From Diphasiastrum complanatum (lineage: Eukaryota > Streptophyta > Lycopodiopsida > Lycopodiales > Lycopodiaceae), in contig MU831938.1 of assembly GCA_029204225.1 (NCBI GenBank), positions 31,711-95,710 of the forward strand: a DNA stretch of 64,000 nucleotides, written 5' to 3'. The notes under the pieces are model-generated. The model was not told the origin of the DNA. It did no database searches and saw nothing but the letters and a program-made list of their open reading frames with translations. Positions 30,961 to 43,317 of this stretch are shown in pieces (position 1 is the stretch's first letter; every line of letters begins with the position of its first letter). Both the position numbers and the translations under genes were made by a program.

Positions 30961-32245
30961 GAATCAAGTGGCAAATGCAGCTGCAGAAGCTCCACAGCCC
31001 ATTCAAGAAGCGAATCATGATGCCTTCATGACCAACCATCAACGAGCATCTGGCGACAGTTCATGGTTCTTGGATTCCGGAGCCACTCAGCACATGACTA
31101 GTCTGATTGGTTGTTTCGAGTCCTATACACCTTACAGTATCCAGAAATTCGTTCACCTTGGCGACAATAGCACACAAACTATTAAAGGTGAAGGAACTGT
31201 AAGATTATACTTTGCAAATGATCAATCTAAGCTACTCTCCAAAGTTCTGTAAGTACCTAAGTTATCCACAAATCTGCTCTCTGTAAGTAGAATCACAGAT
31301 CCAGGGTACAGAGTAGAATTTGAATGTGATCAATGTAAAGTAGTTGATAGGACAAGCAAGATCCTAGCACTCGAAAAGAGGCATGGATACTTGTATAAAT
31401 TAAGTCATTGATTTTCTGCCTCTAGTCAGACTCTCAGTACTTCAATTCACTCAAATAAATGTTTACTTTGGCATTATAGAGTTGGTCATTTAAATTATGT
31501 TGTTGTACAACGAATGTCTAAACAATCTATTGTTATTGATCTCGACTATCCTCGCGAAATAGTCGAGCTGCCTGTTTGTCAAGATTGTCTAGTTGGAAAC
31601 AGACTAGGAAGCCATTTAAGTCAAGCCATCAGCATGTTGCTAGAGGATTGCTAGATGTTGTACATTTAGATATTTGTGGCCCGATGAATCCTTCGCTGAA
31701 GGAAGCCAAGTATTTTATAACCTTTATTGACGAATTCTTGAGAAGAACGATGGTGTAGTTCATAAAGAAGAAATCATAAGCCTTCAAGTGCTTCAGAATC
31801 TTCAAGGAGCATGCAGAAAAGGAGACTGGAAGGGCGATCAAGGTCCTAAGGTCAGATAACGGTGGAGAATATATCTCTGTCGAGTTCAAGGAGTACTGCC
31901 AAAGCCAAGGCATTGAGCAACAATTCATCACTCCTTACAGTCCTCGGTCTAATGGCTTAGCTGAGAGGAAGAACCGAACTCTGGTCGAATATGCTAAGTG
32001 TATGCTAGCACATGCATCGTTGCCCAAGAGGTTATGGGTTGAAGCTGTCTCCATTGCAGCTTACATCCAAAACAGATGTTTGACCAAAGCCCTCTCAGAC
32101 AAGACACCCCACGAGGTGTGTGTTTGGGTGCATTGCCTACGCGTAGATCCCAAAAGGACACAATGAAGAAATTGGACTTCCGAGATTTAAAGACCATCCT
32201 GATCGGATATACTTCATCTGATAACTCCTACAAGCTGCAACGTTT
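30961..32245 (+). pseudogene. F2 protease and integrase
   Basis: Protease motif WFLDSGATQHMTSL is near 31065. The pre-integrase region (LLWHYRVGHLNYVVVQRMSK) and integrase (ARGLLDVVHLDICGPMNPSL, VLRSDNGGEYISVEFKEYC, TPYSPRSNGLAERKNRTLVE, LWVEAVSIAAYIQNRC) follow. Stops occur after KVL, at the SH*FSA site, after RTMV, at KKS* and near 32166. Catalytic Asp/Asp/Glu contexts look present, but no continuous product exists. Confidence 0.9.
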
Positions 32246-33282
32246 ATTCAAAGTCAATGCTGCAATCCTTCATTATTATCACCTTGTATGTTGATGATAT
32301 GTTGCTCTTCAGCAACAATGCCAATATGGTCAAGAATTTGAAACAAATGTTGTTCTCAGAATTTGACATGACTAATTTGGGCGAAGCTCACTTTTGTCTT
32401 GGAATTCAAATCCATAGAGACAGAGCAAATCGACTGATTTACATCACTCAACAAAGGTATCTTCATAATGTTCTTAACAAATACAATTTGATGAATTGTA
32501 AATTAGCTCACTCAGCAATGGATCCAGACCTGCATTTGTCAAAGGACCAATGTCCACATACAAAGCAGAAAGAGGAGCAGATGAGAGAATATGCATACCG
32601 ATCGATAATCGGATCTCTCATGTACGCAATGGTCTGTACAAGGCCAGATATCTCTTTTGTTGTCAACTCACTCAGCCAATACATGGCTAATCCTGGAATT
32701 ACCCTGTACAAGGCTCTTGTTCGAGTCATGAGATATATTCGAACTACCATGGACCAGTGCATCTATGGAGATGTCAACAATGACAATCTTCATCAGCTCA
32801 GTGGATATCCTGATGCAAGCTAGGGAGGGGATGCAGACCATCGTAAGTCCACATCTGGATTTACATCCTTCTTCAATGGCGGTCCTATTTCGTGGAACAG
32901 TCAAAAGCAAACCTCTATCGCACTTTCTTCTACTGAAGCAGAATATATTGCTGCTTCTCAATCTATCAAGAAGGAGTTTTGGTTGAGAAATTTGTTGTCA
33001 GACATCAATCTGTATCAGTATAGCCCTACAATTTTGTTTTGTGATAACCAAAGTGCTATTGCCTTATCGGCTAACCCTAGATTTCATTCTAGGAATAAGC
33101 ACATTGAGATAAGATATCACTACATCAGGGGCAAGGTTCTTGACAGATTGGTGAGCTTAACGTATTGCAGAACGCAGGACATGGTTGCAGACATTTTTAC
33201 GAAAGCACTTAGTGTTAATGCACACAACAGATTTTGTGCATTGCTAAGTCTGAAGATCAAGGCATTCACGGTTCTAGATTAA
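32246..33282 (+). pseudogene. F2 RT (N-terminal half deleted) and RNase H
   Basis: After YTSSDNSYKLQ (end of integrase region) the sequence jumps to FIIITLYVDDMLLFSNNANM, the catalytic palm, so the linker and first half of RT are missing. Then come NLGEAHFCLGIQIHRDRANR, IGSLMYAMVCTRPDISFVVN, ISWNSQKQTSIALSSTEAEY, FCDNQSAIALSANPRFHSRN and DMVADIFTKALSVNAHNRF. A stop replaces Trp in DASW at about 32821. The last 100 codons of RNase H are open. Confidence 0.9.
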
Positions 33283-33302
33283 GGGGGGGGGGGGGCGGGG
33301 GG
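33281..33302 (+). promoter_or_regulatory. F2 polypurine tract
   Basis: AAGGGGGGG extended to a G run with one C, directly before the 3' LTR. The long G run may partly reflect sequencing slippage. Confidence 0.85.
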
Positions 33303-34361
33303 TGTTGGATTTACTCCTCCTACTCTCCTAAATCTTAATTTTAATCTGCCTCCATTCATGCTGCATATTTTTCTAACGTTGTCACAAAGTCTGTATTTTT
33401 ACACGCAAATTCGCACAGACGAAGAAAAGGCGAATGAATCGTGACATTGTGTTCTTACAAAGGTCATGGTGACAGGCAAAAAGAGGACACTACCTTACTG
33501 AATGCCAAAGGTGCCCTAACAGATAAGGCACCCTGTAAATCTTATCCTAAGGCCATTTGTAAGAGTGATGCACTTTTACATCATCACCAACGTTCACTTC
33601 AGTACTGGCTGACGTCGCACCCTTTTCACCTTCACCTTATGCAGTTGTGCTAATAGATTGGACAACGATTTTAGCCACCCACGATCTCCTACAGACAGCA
33701 CATCCACTCTGTACTTTCGCATCTGCACACCTGTAATATTATGTATATATTGGATACCATCTACGTATTCGATGATGATGATCAGATGATCAAGTGAGTT
33801 AAGAAGAGACTAAGAGAAGGAGATTTCATTCCTCGTTACAAACAAAAATAAGCTTCGTAGGACACGTGGTTTCGTCCGCTATTGTATTGTGCTCTGTCGC
33901 ATTATTAAGTATACATGATATACTTAATCTGATACAGCTCTTTGTTCTGCATTCAGATCTGTGTTAATATTGCTATGCTTGTTCTTCATTTTGTCTGATC
34001 TTTCTAGCTCCTCTTTCTAGTAATACACGATCAACTTTTAGTCTTGTCTTTCGCGAATAATTATCAATCGAGCACAGTCTAGCTCTTCGCGAATCATTCG
34101 CGACAGATAATTTGCCTTGCAATTCGCGACAGATTATTTATCTAGCGCTTCATCCATTTAAATGTTTGGCTACGTAATCTAGAATGAATGTGATTTTTAT
34201 CACTAAAGTTCTGTTCATTCTGATAGGCGTAGTCATGCTTAGGGAGAGAGTCATTTAACTCATTTTGCTGTGCACGAACATTTTTTTTCCGAGTTCGCTT
34301 CTTGTTCAAGTTCATTTCTCGTTCATGTTCGTCACTTATTCTTCCTCCCTCTCTCCCAACA
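33303..34361 (+). repeat. F2 3' LTR (1059 bp)
   Basis: TGTTGGATTTACTCC...CTCTCCCAACA, highly similar to the 5' LTR with small indels. Confidence 0.93.
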
Positions 34362-34366
34362 AAGAC
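34362..34366. repeat. target-site duplication of F2, right copy
   Basis: AAGAC, matching 28912-28916. Confidence 0.9.
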
Positions 34367-35330
34367 ATCTTTGATACTCAAGGGCGAAGGACTCTTCCCC
34401 TAGGTGGATGGCACAGAAGAAATGCCTACGACAACAGACAAGGAGCTACACGAATGGAGGGAGAAAAATGACAAGGTACTAGTCTTGCTATCATCTTCCA
34501 TCAAAGATAGCCTCACACTTGACCTGGCTACACTCGCCAAGGCTAAGGAGATGTGGGATGCATTACTCACCAAATTTCAAGCAAAATCAAAAAGTCAGAT
34601 CATGATGCTAGAAGATCAGTTGACAAATTTGCAGTGGGATGGAAAAGACCTCACCTCTTTCATAAGAAAGATGAAGGATCTATTTCTATCACTACATAAC
34701 TCTGGAGCAGAGAATGCAGTGTCAGCTGAGAAGCAGCTCACGTACCTATTGAGAGCCTTACCCAGATCATTCCAGACGACAAGAACCATGCTCGCAAAAG
34801 ATCCCACCATGAGCCTCGAAAAGGCGATTGTCGAGATTCGAGAGGAAGTCGAGGCCAGAGAACATCTTGGATCACAAAGATGGTTCTGACCAAGCCCTCT
34901 ATGGCAACAAGAACAATCAAAGAAGCAATTGAAGCCTAAGAGGGAGTTCAATCAAAGGCAGAGTTGTGACCAGTAAGCAGAGGAAACAAGCAAGGGCAAC
35001 TGGAAGACCAAAGGGAGGTCGAAACAACAAGGTGCATACAAGAAGACCTGTGTGAGATGCAGAAGAGACAGGCATACAGTAGATACCTGCTGGCTCAATC
35101 CCAAGATTGAGTGTATCCATTGTCACAAGAAGGGTCACGCAGCCATGGATTGCTGCCAGAACCCAAGGAACAAATCAACATAGAACAGACAGAAAACAAC
35201 AATAGTTCATCCTATGTTGAGGAGCCCGAGAGCTCGAAGATGGGCGAAGAAAGAACGAACAGAAGTTTTTCGACCGCCTACATCTATGAAGATGTGTGTG
35301 CAGCATCAATGTCTGACACACATGAGGTGA
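34367..35330 (+). pseudogene. F1 Gag, C-terminal part
   Basis: Continues the interrupted Gag: DKVLVLLSSSIKDSLTLDLA, AKEMWDALLTKFQAKSKSQI, LTYLLRALPRSFQTTRTMLA. Two zinc knuckles are intact, CVRCRRDRHTVDTC and CIHCHKKGHAAMDC (about 35050-35150). Stops near 34402 and 34887 and frame changes break the frame. Confidence 0.88.
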
Positions 35331-36625
35331 TCCTAGATTCAGGAGCCACCTCACACTTCATGACATCAAGATGAATAATGTTTGATTTTAGAAGTGCAAA
35401 TCCTCCAAGATTCATAGTTCTTGGAGATGGATCTAAACATCAAGTGAACGACATTGGTTCATTGTGGCTCAACACCAACGGTAGAGACAGACGACTCGAA
35501 GATGTTCTGTTTGTGCCTACTTTGCAACAAGACTTGCTCTCTGTAGCAAGAATAGCAGATGCATGAATGCATGTGACGTTTTCTAACAAAGCATACAACG
35601 TGATTGATGCCAGTACCAGTACTCTCATCGCTCAAGACATAAGGAAAGGTAACCTATATAATCTGAAGGTACACCTACCTAAAGATCAGGTGCATCAGAC
35701 TCGTGACGACTCGCCAGACAGTCTGTGGCATAGAAGACTCTGCCACATGAACTCAATGGCACTTTACCAAGCAAGCCATCATGGAGAGATAATAGGGGTC
35801 AGCATCTCGAATGCAACTAGTTTGACCACCTGTGATGCACATTTGAAGGGCAAGATGTCACGCACACCATTTATCAAAGACTCCTACAGAACGACAAAGA
35901 TTTTGGAGCTAGTGCATTCTGACATCTGCGGACCATTCAACGTTATCTCAATAGGAGGCTCAAAATATTTCATAACCTTCATTGATGATTATAGCAAATT
36001 TGCCAGAGTGTATTTCATACAGAATAAATCTGAAGCACTGGATAAATTCACAAAATATGTGAATCGGACAGAAAGATGCACAGGCAACAAAGTGAAGCAG
36101 ATCAGAACAGATCAAGATGGCGAATATATCTCGAATCGCTTCACTGATTCTACAATGATCGTGACATCATTCACATAAGAACTGCAGCCTACACACCACA
36201 GCACAATGGTGTTGTTAAACGAAAGAACATGACCCTCATAGAAGCATCCAGATGCATGATGGCCTACTCGAAAGCTCCAAGGGCACTATGGGCTGAAGTA
36301 GTAGCTACAACCGCATACATCCAGAACAGGATAGGCAAGTCTGGTGTCCCTCACACGACACCACATGAGCTATGGTGGGGTAGAAAGCCCAACCTGTCTC
36401 ACATTAGAATCTTTGGCTGTGCAGCTTATGCACATATTCCTGATAAGCTTCCAAAGAAGCTTGATGAGAAAGCTGAGCAGAGATTTCTAGTAGGATATGA
36501 CAACAATTCGTCATACTACAGAGTCTACATGCCAGACACGAACACTGTGAAAACAATGAGAGATGTTAGATTAGATGAGAGAAGGACAATGGCCAACAAC
36601 GATCTCATCAGCTAGGAAGTTCTGG
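35331..36625 (+). pseudogene. F1 protease and integrase
   Basis: VILDSGATSHFMTSR (protease), FVPTLQQDLLSVARIADA, SLWHRRLCHMNSMALYQASH, LELVHSDICGPFNVISIGGS, FITFIDDYSKFARVYFIQNK, RTDQDGEYISNRFTD, then after a frame change RKNMTLIEASRCMMAYSKAP and HTTPHELWWGRKPNLSHIRI. In-frame stops lie after TSR, after IADA and at 36176. Individual segments of 60-200 codons remain open. Confidence 0.9.
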
Positions 36626-38380
36626 AGAGACAGTACTACGACCTACCGCCAATGACAGAGGGAGCAGAAGACGAACACGAAAACGAAGATTTTCGAGTCG
36701 TCTCCCATTTGAGCGACGAATCTGACAAAGAAAGATTCGAGAGGCAACCTGCTGCCGCAGTTCCTGTAAACCAAGATGGTTTCGGACCAAGCAGAGCAGA
36801 CAAGGGCAAAGGCATAGCTGTTTCAGGAGGATCTCCTAGAAGGTCAACAAGACGACAAAGAGCGATAGCAATATATGTGCCAAGTAGCTCAGCTTCCACA
36901 TCAGAAGAGTTCTGCAGGTTCAGTGGTGAACCACAGACTTTCGAGGAGGCGATTGAAGGTCCAGACTGTCCTGAATCTAAGCCATGAACAAAGAGATGGA
37001 GTCCATGAGGAAGAACCAGGTATGGACATTGGAGCCATTACCACATAAAGCGCAAGACTGTCAAATGCAAATGGGTCTTCAAGCTCAAATACGGACCAGA
37101 TGGGAATGTGACGAAATACAAGACAAGACTGGTAGCAAAGGGTTTCTCTCAGAGATACGGTCTTGACTATTCTGAAACCTTCTCTCCTGTCGTCAAACAT
37201 TCGTCCCTACGTCTGTTATTTGCATATGCAACAGCTTATGACCTCAAGATCCACATTGTGGACGAGAAGACAACCTTCTGACATGGCGAATTAGACGAAG
37301 AGGTCTACATGGATCAATCCCCAGGATATGTCTCGAATTCACTTCCTAACTATGATGCAAAATGCATAAAAGCATCTACGGTCTGAAACAATCAGCCCAA
37401 CAATGGTACAAGAAGAAAGATCAAGCCCTAAAATCATTAGGATTCAAGCCTTTGTTGGTTGATTCCAATGTATATGTCAGAGTTACAGATGGGCAGATCA
37501 TCATTGTGACTGTGTATGTGGATGACACTCTGATACTTTGCAGGAGTGAGCAGCTAATAGCTGAAGTAAAGGCAGACATCTCGAAACATTTTGAGATAGT
37601 GGATATGGGAGAAGCCAGGTGTTACCTAGGCTTGCAAATTGAAAGGGACTACGAGAGAGGTAAGTTATACCCTCACAAGTCCAGATACACCCAAAAGATC
37701 CTAGAGGACTTTAGGATGCTGAACTGCAAAGGAGCGAACACTCCAATGCTCGCAGAGATGGTGCTGACGAATGATGACTGTCCAAAGACTGAAGAAGAGA
37801 GAGAACAAATGCAACTCACACCTTCCAAAAAACCGATAGGATCACTGATGTACCTTGTTGACAATACATGACCTGATATTGCTTATGCAGTATTCAGGAT
37901 GAGCCAATTTTGCACGAATCCAGGCTCGACTCAGGAGGATGCACCATTGCATCAAGAGCAGTAGTTTTCTAGGTCAGCAAGAAGCACACCATTGTAGCCC
38001 AGTCATTCTGCGAAGCAGAGTACATAGCAACAACAAAGATGGTCAACGAAATAATTTGGCTAAGACAGTTTCTAGACGAATTGGGCGAAACAAGGAACGA
38101 GCCCCTGGTCTTGCAGATGGACAACACTCTACAATACACCTGACGAAAGATCTTGTGTTACATTCCAGAACGAAGCACATTGCGATCAAGTACCACTTGA
38201 TCAAGGATCTAATTGAGAAGAAGATGCTACATACCACCTTCATCGGAATGAGAGACAGGGTTGCTGACATCTTCACTAAAGCCCTGGACAAAGGACTCTT
38301 TGAGAGACAAAGGAGCAGTCTCGGGATCGTAAAGCTATCATGCTTTGTGAGTGTTCATGAAGAAACAAAACGTTTCTAAT
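36626..38380 (+). pseudogene. F1 RT and RNase H, partly deleted
   Basis: A charged linker (36652-36987) precedes RT fragments: EAIEGPDCPESKP, LRLLFAYATAYDLKIHIVDE, KSIYGLKQSAQQWYKK, VTVYVDDTLILCRSEQLIAE, DMGEARCYLGLQIERDYERG. After RMSQFCTNPGS about 100 residues of the RT/RNase H connection are missing. RNase H resumes with TIVAQSFCEAEYIATTKMVN, STIHLTKDLVLHSRTKHIAI and DRVADIFTKALDKGLFERQR. Stops and frameshifts throughout. Confidence 0.88.
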
Positions 38381-38717
38381 TACAAAGCCTTGCTAGCCTT
38401 TAGCCCTCAGCCCGCCGAAGACATTCGCGAACTCGAAGATCTGGAGACACGAAGCACGAAAAGTTTTGCGAACACGAAAATCAAAGAAAACAAAGATGAA
38501 TGGTTCGCAAACACCAAAGTCAAAGGAGACGAAGACGAACGATTCGTGAATACGAAAGATCCACGAACGAGATTCCTTTGCACTCCAGTTGGAGAGAAAG
38601 GCATATGAGCAAAATGAAACTCGTTTTGCCCTCATGCTCCAAAGAGTACCAGCTAAGATCACACAAGTACCCAGAAGTACAAAGATATGATCTGATGGCA
38701 TGACGTCAGCAGATACT

Positions 38718-39045
38718 TCCTAGGTCGTGGCTAATCTGCCACTCTTGTAACTCCCTGACTAGTTGCTTAATCACTCTAATCTTAGATTTACATAGAGCAA
38801 CCATGCTTACTGGATGATACTTGACATATAGATCAACAGAATACACACATTGTAACAATGAAACAGTCTGATGCTAGTAAGCAATCAAGACAAAAAGTAT
38901 AGAATACTTGTGCGCCTGCGTGCGAAGACAATTATGTCTAGGATCAGAAGATCCAACTGTCCGCTAGTAAAGCGAGACGGTTACTCGTGAGAGAACCTCA
39001 TTTCTCTCACGCCATTGCACTGCGTGGGTATGCACATAGTGCAAA
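38718..39045 (+). repeat. F1 3' LTR, truncated to ~328 bp
   Basis: Matches 28040 to about 28357, then breaks at ACATAGTGC and continues as F3 integrase sequence. Confidence 0.85.
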
Positions 39046-39794
39046 AATTATCGTAACAAAGTCATTGAGCAACAATTCATTACTTCTTATTCTCCTCAAT
39101 CGAATGGACTTGTTGAGAGAAAGAATCGAACCTTAGTCGAAGCGACTAAGTGTATGCTCGCTCATGCAACACTGCCTGAGTTCTTATGCACTAAAGCTGT
39201 TTCCACTAGCACATATATTCAAAACAAATGCTTGTCTAAAGGCCTCTCGAATAAATCACCTTATGAAATCGAATCTTACAGTTTTCGGATGTATTGCCTA
39301 TGCATAGATATCGAAGGAGATAAAAAAGAAGCTAGACTCCTACAATATCAAAATCATTTTCATTGGTTATACTACTTCAGATAAATCTTATAAGCTATAT
39401 GATCCCATTGAATCAAAATGTTCACAAGCCGAGATGTTAGTTTTATCGAAGATCAGTTTATCGATCTCAGGGCAAAGCTCAGATAGTTGAACTACTATTG
39501 GACACTCCTGTTTTTGACTCGACTATTCCTATCCAAGGTCCGAATGCGTCAACTAAAGAAGAACAACCAATCGAAAGAAGATGTTGTAGCTCATCAACAA
39601 TAGAACCAAGGAATGATTATTACCCTCTTTTGTCTCTTAGTAGATTGACAAGAGATCGTAGAATGCCTAATAGATACGTTGATGAATATGCTTGTTATCT
39701 CATTCTAGAGCCGACTCTTGTTAAGTGACCAGCAATCATATCCGAACTCCATCCAAATTGATTTGCGTTTCGTTTCGTTTTGCTTTAATCCGCA
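39046..39794 (+). pseudogene. copia F3 fragment, right half: integrase end and linker
   Basis: Reads IEQQFITSYSPQSNGLVERK, NRTLVEATKCMLAHATLPEF, AVSTSTYIQNKCLSKGLSNK, then a frame-shifted RT linker ending RRMPNRYVDEYACYLILEPT. It resumes about 75 residues downstream of where the left half (26905-27672) stops and is similarly decayed. Both would be one F3 copy split by the F1 complex. Confidence 0.78.
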
Positions 39795-40864
39795 TGTTGG
39801 GAAGAAGGAGGGTGTGTGAGGATGAGAGATGAAAATAGCTCGAAAGAAAGACGAACACGAAAGAGAAGAGAACTCAAAACTTGAACGAGAAACGAACTCG
39901 AATGGAATGTGTTCGTGCACAGCGGAATGAGCTATATTACTTCTTCCCTAAGCATGACTACACCTATCAGAAAAAAACAAAACGTTAGTGATAGAAATCA
40001 CGGTCGTTCTGATTACATAGCCAAACATTAACAAAACACCAGAAGAATAATTTGTCGCAAACAGCTAGACAAATTATTAGTTGCGAATGATTCGCGAAAG
40101 AGCTAGACTGAGCTCGACTGATAATCAGTTGCAAATGATTTGCGAACAAAACAAAATATTAGTCGTCAACAACTAGACTAATAATTACTTGCTAAGAATA
40201 GATTATCAGATTGAGCAACAAGAAAGTCAGACAGAATGAGAATAAACATAACAATATGACACTGATCTGAATGCAGAATAAGAGAGTTGTTATCAGATTA
40301 AGTACAGCGAAATGTACATGTCAACGATGCGGTAAAGCACAAGACAATAGCGTACGAAACTGCATACTCTACAAAGCTTAAGCAATCTGTAAAATCAGGA
40401 ATGAACCTGTTACTGACAATAAAGAATCAATGCACGAGGGCATCTACTTTGTCTATCTCACAAACTTATGATACGTGCTTTATATTACACACACTTATTC
40501 TCTCTTCATGGTTGAATACATATATACATCTTTTTACAGGTGTGCAGATAAAGAAAGTACAAAGTGGATGTGTTGTCTGTAGGAGATCGTTGGTGGCTAC
40601 TGTCGTTAACAGATTTGTTAGCACAGTTGCATGAGATGAGCGTAAGAAGGCCGTAACGTCAGCTTTTGCTGAAATGAACGTTGGTGAAGTGCCTATCACA
40701 AAATGCGTGTGAAAACATAGTGTCGCGTTTCTTTCATCTTTTCTTCGTCTATGAGAATTTACTTGTATTTGTGCAGATTGTGTGACAATGTGAGTAAAAA
40801 TGCAGCATGAATGGAGGCAGATTAAAATGGGATTTAGGAGAGTAGAGGAGATAAATCCAAAACA
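39795..40864 (-). repeat. F2-type 3' LTR (1070 bp), minus strand (F2b)
   Basis: On the minus strand begins TGTTTTGGATTTATCTCC after polypurine TTAAGGGGG and ends CTTCTTCCCAACA. Same layout and TCGCGAA boxes as the F2 LTRs. Confidence 0.88.
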
Positions 40865-41594
40865 CCCCCTTAATCTGGATCCGTGAATGCCTTGATTTTC
40901 AGACTAAGCAATGCACAAAATTTGGTATGTGCATTAACACTTAATGCTTTCATGAAAATACCTGCAACCATGTCCTGCGTTCTGTAGTACGTTAAGCTCA
41001 CCTCGTTGTTGAGAACCTTGCCCCTGATGTAGTGATATTTGATTTCAATGTGCTTACTCCTAGAGTGAAATCTAGGGTTGGCCGATAAGATAATAGCACT
41101 CTGATTATCACTAAATAAGATTGTAGGGCTGTAATGATATAGATTAACATCTGACAATAAATTTCTCAACCAAAACGCTTCCTTAATAGATTGAGAAGCA
41201 GCAATGTATTTTGCTTATGTAGAAAAAAGTGCGATAGAGGTTTGCTTACGATTGTTCCATGAGATAGGACCGCCGTTGAAGAAGAATGTAAATCCAAATG
41301 TGGACTTACGATTGTCTACATCTCCTCCCCAGCTTGCATCAGAATATCCACTGAGCTTATGAAGATTGTCGTTGCTGATATCTCCATAGCAGATGCACTG
41401 GTCCATGGTAGCTCGAATATATCTCATGACTCTTATGAGAGCCTTCCAATGGATAATACCAAGATTAGCCATATATTGGTTGAGTGAGCTTACTACAAAA
41501 GAAATATCTGGTCTTGTGCAGACCATTGCGTACATGAGAGATCCAAGTATCGATCGATAAGGATACTCTCTCATCTGCTCCTCTTCCTGCTTGG
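40865..41594 (-). pseudogene. F2b RNase H fragment
   Basis: Minus-strand frames contain SILGSLMYAMVCTRPDISFV, SWGGDVDNRKSTFGFTFFFN, ISWNNRKQTSIALFST, FSDNQSAIILSANPRFHSRS and DMVAGIFMKALSVNAH. They are very like F2 RNase H. The fragment ends at 41594, where it meets the F1-type leader on the plus strand. Confidence 0.9.
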
Positions 41595-41812
41595 CCGCAG
41601 AGCTATCGAATCCAAGAGACAGACATTCAGAACAAGAAACCAGAAAGAGTAGCTGGAGAACGGGATCTACAACAATGGCTTCAATAAGATGTATACAATT
41701 AAAGATCTCTACAATCCACGACTCATCAGGGTCTAACTTCCTATCATGGAAGGTTAAGACCTCTCTTATACTAAAGGGAGAAGGATTATCTCCCCGTGCA
41801 GCCCTTTAGTCA
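41595..41812 (+). pseudogene. F1-type leader and Gag N-terminus
   Basis: MASIRCIQLKISTIHDSSGS then NFLSWKVKTSLILKGEGLSP, ending in a stop after AAL. It matches the F1 Gag start at 28820 and shows what the sequence around the F2 insertion site should look like. Confidence 0.85.
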
Positions 41813-41821
41813 AAAGATGAC

Positions 41822-42027
41822 CACCAGATGATGGCCCCCGACTCTATTATAGAGTGGCCTTCATGTCCTCTCGCTATGTCACAATGGTGGAAGACTGGCA
41901 AGAATTTGGATTCATCAAGAAGGTGCGAGACTACCTGGGGCCATTACCTTTCGAAAGCAAATTGCGCTTCCAAGTATTTGAAGCCCTAGGAAAGAAGATG
42001 AGCACAAGGAAGCAATCTGCAAGGTGA
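41822..42027 (+). pseudogene. coding-like fragment of unknown origin
   Basis: A 68-codon open stretch follows a TGA: PPDDGPRLYYRVAFMSSRYV, TMVEDWQEFGFIKKVRDYLG, PLPFESKLRFQVFEALGKKM. The composition (aromatics, balanced charges, spaced Gly/Pro) is that of a real folded protein, and the next frame-consistent stretch after the TGA remains protein-like. I do not recognise the family. It could be part of an unknown transposon protein or a captured host exon. Confidence 0.4.
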
Positions 42028-42127
42028 CAAAACGAGCAGGACTCACATGAGGTTCTCAAGCGGGCATGAATGAAAAGGCCATTGAGAGATATCAAATTTT
42101 GCGAAACAATTTTGCGGCAAATAAGCA

Positions 42128-42760
42128 CTTGGTTTTACTAAAGCAACAAAAGATCCACACTTTTTCACCCTTTGATGGTGACCTCTAGTGGAGGAGCTAA
42201 TTTCACTTCTAAATTGTAAATTGTGGAATTGCCACTTAGGCTCTACATGGGCAGCCTCTTGGCTTATTTTAAGAGCCCCCTTCTCTTGTGAGGGAGGTTT
42301 GGATTGTAATGCTCTTGCTCTTGTTTTAATAAGAAAGATCCTCCACGAGTTTTTGAGCCTTCATCTTAGCTCCATGATCATGTTTGTGTTCTTGAGTGAA
42401 GCTTTCATGATCTTGCTTTCCTTTCTTAATGTAGTTGTGGAATTAGAATAGATTTCTTGTTTTTTCCTTATGTTTGTGGAAGTAGAGTGGATTAGATTCT
42501 TGCTTTCTTGTTCTCGATTTTAACAAGCTTCAAGTAAACTAAATAGGCTGGATTTTGTAGTGTAGATCTTGCATATCCTCTAACAGTCCAGTTGTTGACG
42601 TTTTTGAGAAGCCCAAGAATCAAGAAATGGTTATTTCTTGATCCTTGCACTTTGGTGGCTTGTTAGTTAGTTTCTTGTTCTTGTGTCTTACATTTCTGTT
42701 GATCCGTTAGATTAATCTGAGAATCTTGATTGTTTCCAATCGTTTTACAGTAGATAGAAG
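42128..42760 (+). repeat. LTR-like repeat with TATA and poly(A)-like signals, plus copy
   Basis: Matches the reverse complement of about 54250-54790 along its length: GGAATTGCCACTT.GGCTC.ACATGGGCAGCC, TCTTGTGAGGGAGGTTTG, GATCCTCCACGAGTT, and TAAACTAAATAGGCTGGA. The other copy has TTATTTAAGG and AAATAAAGAGG as TATA and poly(A) candidates. No pol genes are attached, so it may be a solo LTR. Confidence 0.65.
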
Positions 42761-43317
42761 TAAGAATTAAATGGAGTTCACCTGCAATGCATGCTTATCT
42801 TTGGATGGACGTTCCAGGCTTGCATAGTTCTTGATTTTGTGAGTGCTTATGGAGTGAACGTGAACTGAGTAATCCACTGAAAGACGGAAACTGAATCTTC
42901 TGCCTGATCTAGCAATGTATCACAAAGAACACATTGAGATTGCCTAACCGCCTGGTAACAGGCATAAACTTCCTATAACCAAAGTTAAAAAACCATAAAC
43001 CAATCGCTTTACAGATTCTCAGTGATAGAATCTATAAACAATCACTCATTATTATGGGTCACACATACTAATGGTACCATCAATCAATGACTTCTGCATG
43101 GGAACACGTTGTGGGATAAGTGCATTCATATTTAATGGCAGCCTAATTGAATTCTCTGGTCGGAATTTAAATGCCCAACTGCCAACGCTTTGCATTTATA
43201 TTCGCCCAATGATTTAATAATTCAAGATGATTTTTTCGTTTGGGCTCATTGGACCTTTTCCTATAATTGGATACCTGTGAAAATCTTACTGGTTAACAAA
43301 AAGGTAGTATTCAAAAT
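42761..43317. other. no gene seen
   Basis: A sequence between the LTR-like repeat and the unknown gene. It may hold its promoter or further introns. Confidence 0.4.

Larger units (their letters stand above)
28917..34361 (+). mobile_element. Ty1/copia element F2 (5445 bp) nested in F1
   Basis: Both LTRs, primer binding site, polypurine tract and a 5 bp target-site duplication are present. Gag to RNase H are in copia order but carry several stops and a deletion of the first half of RT. The element lies inside the gag gene of F1 in the same orientation. Confidence 0.93.

Noticed and set aside
30812-31042. Minus-strand frames opposite copia protease and integrase (also 31629-31931, 32508-32961, 36608-36899)
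   Set aside because: Shadows of the plus-strand pol genes.
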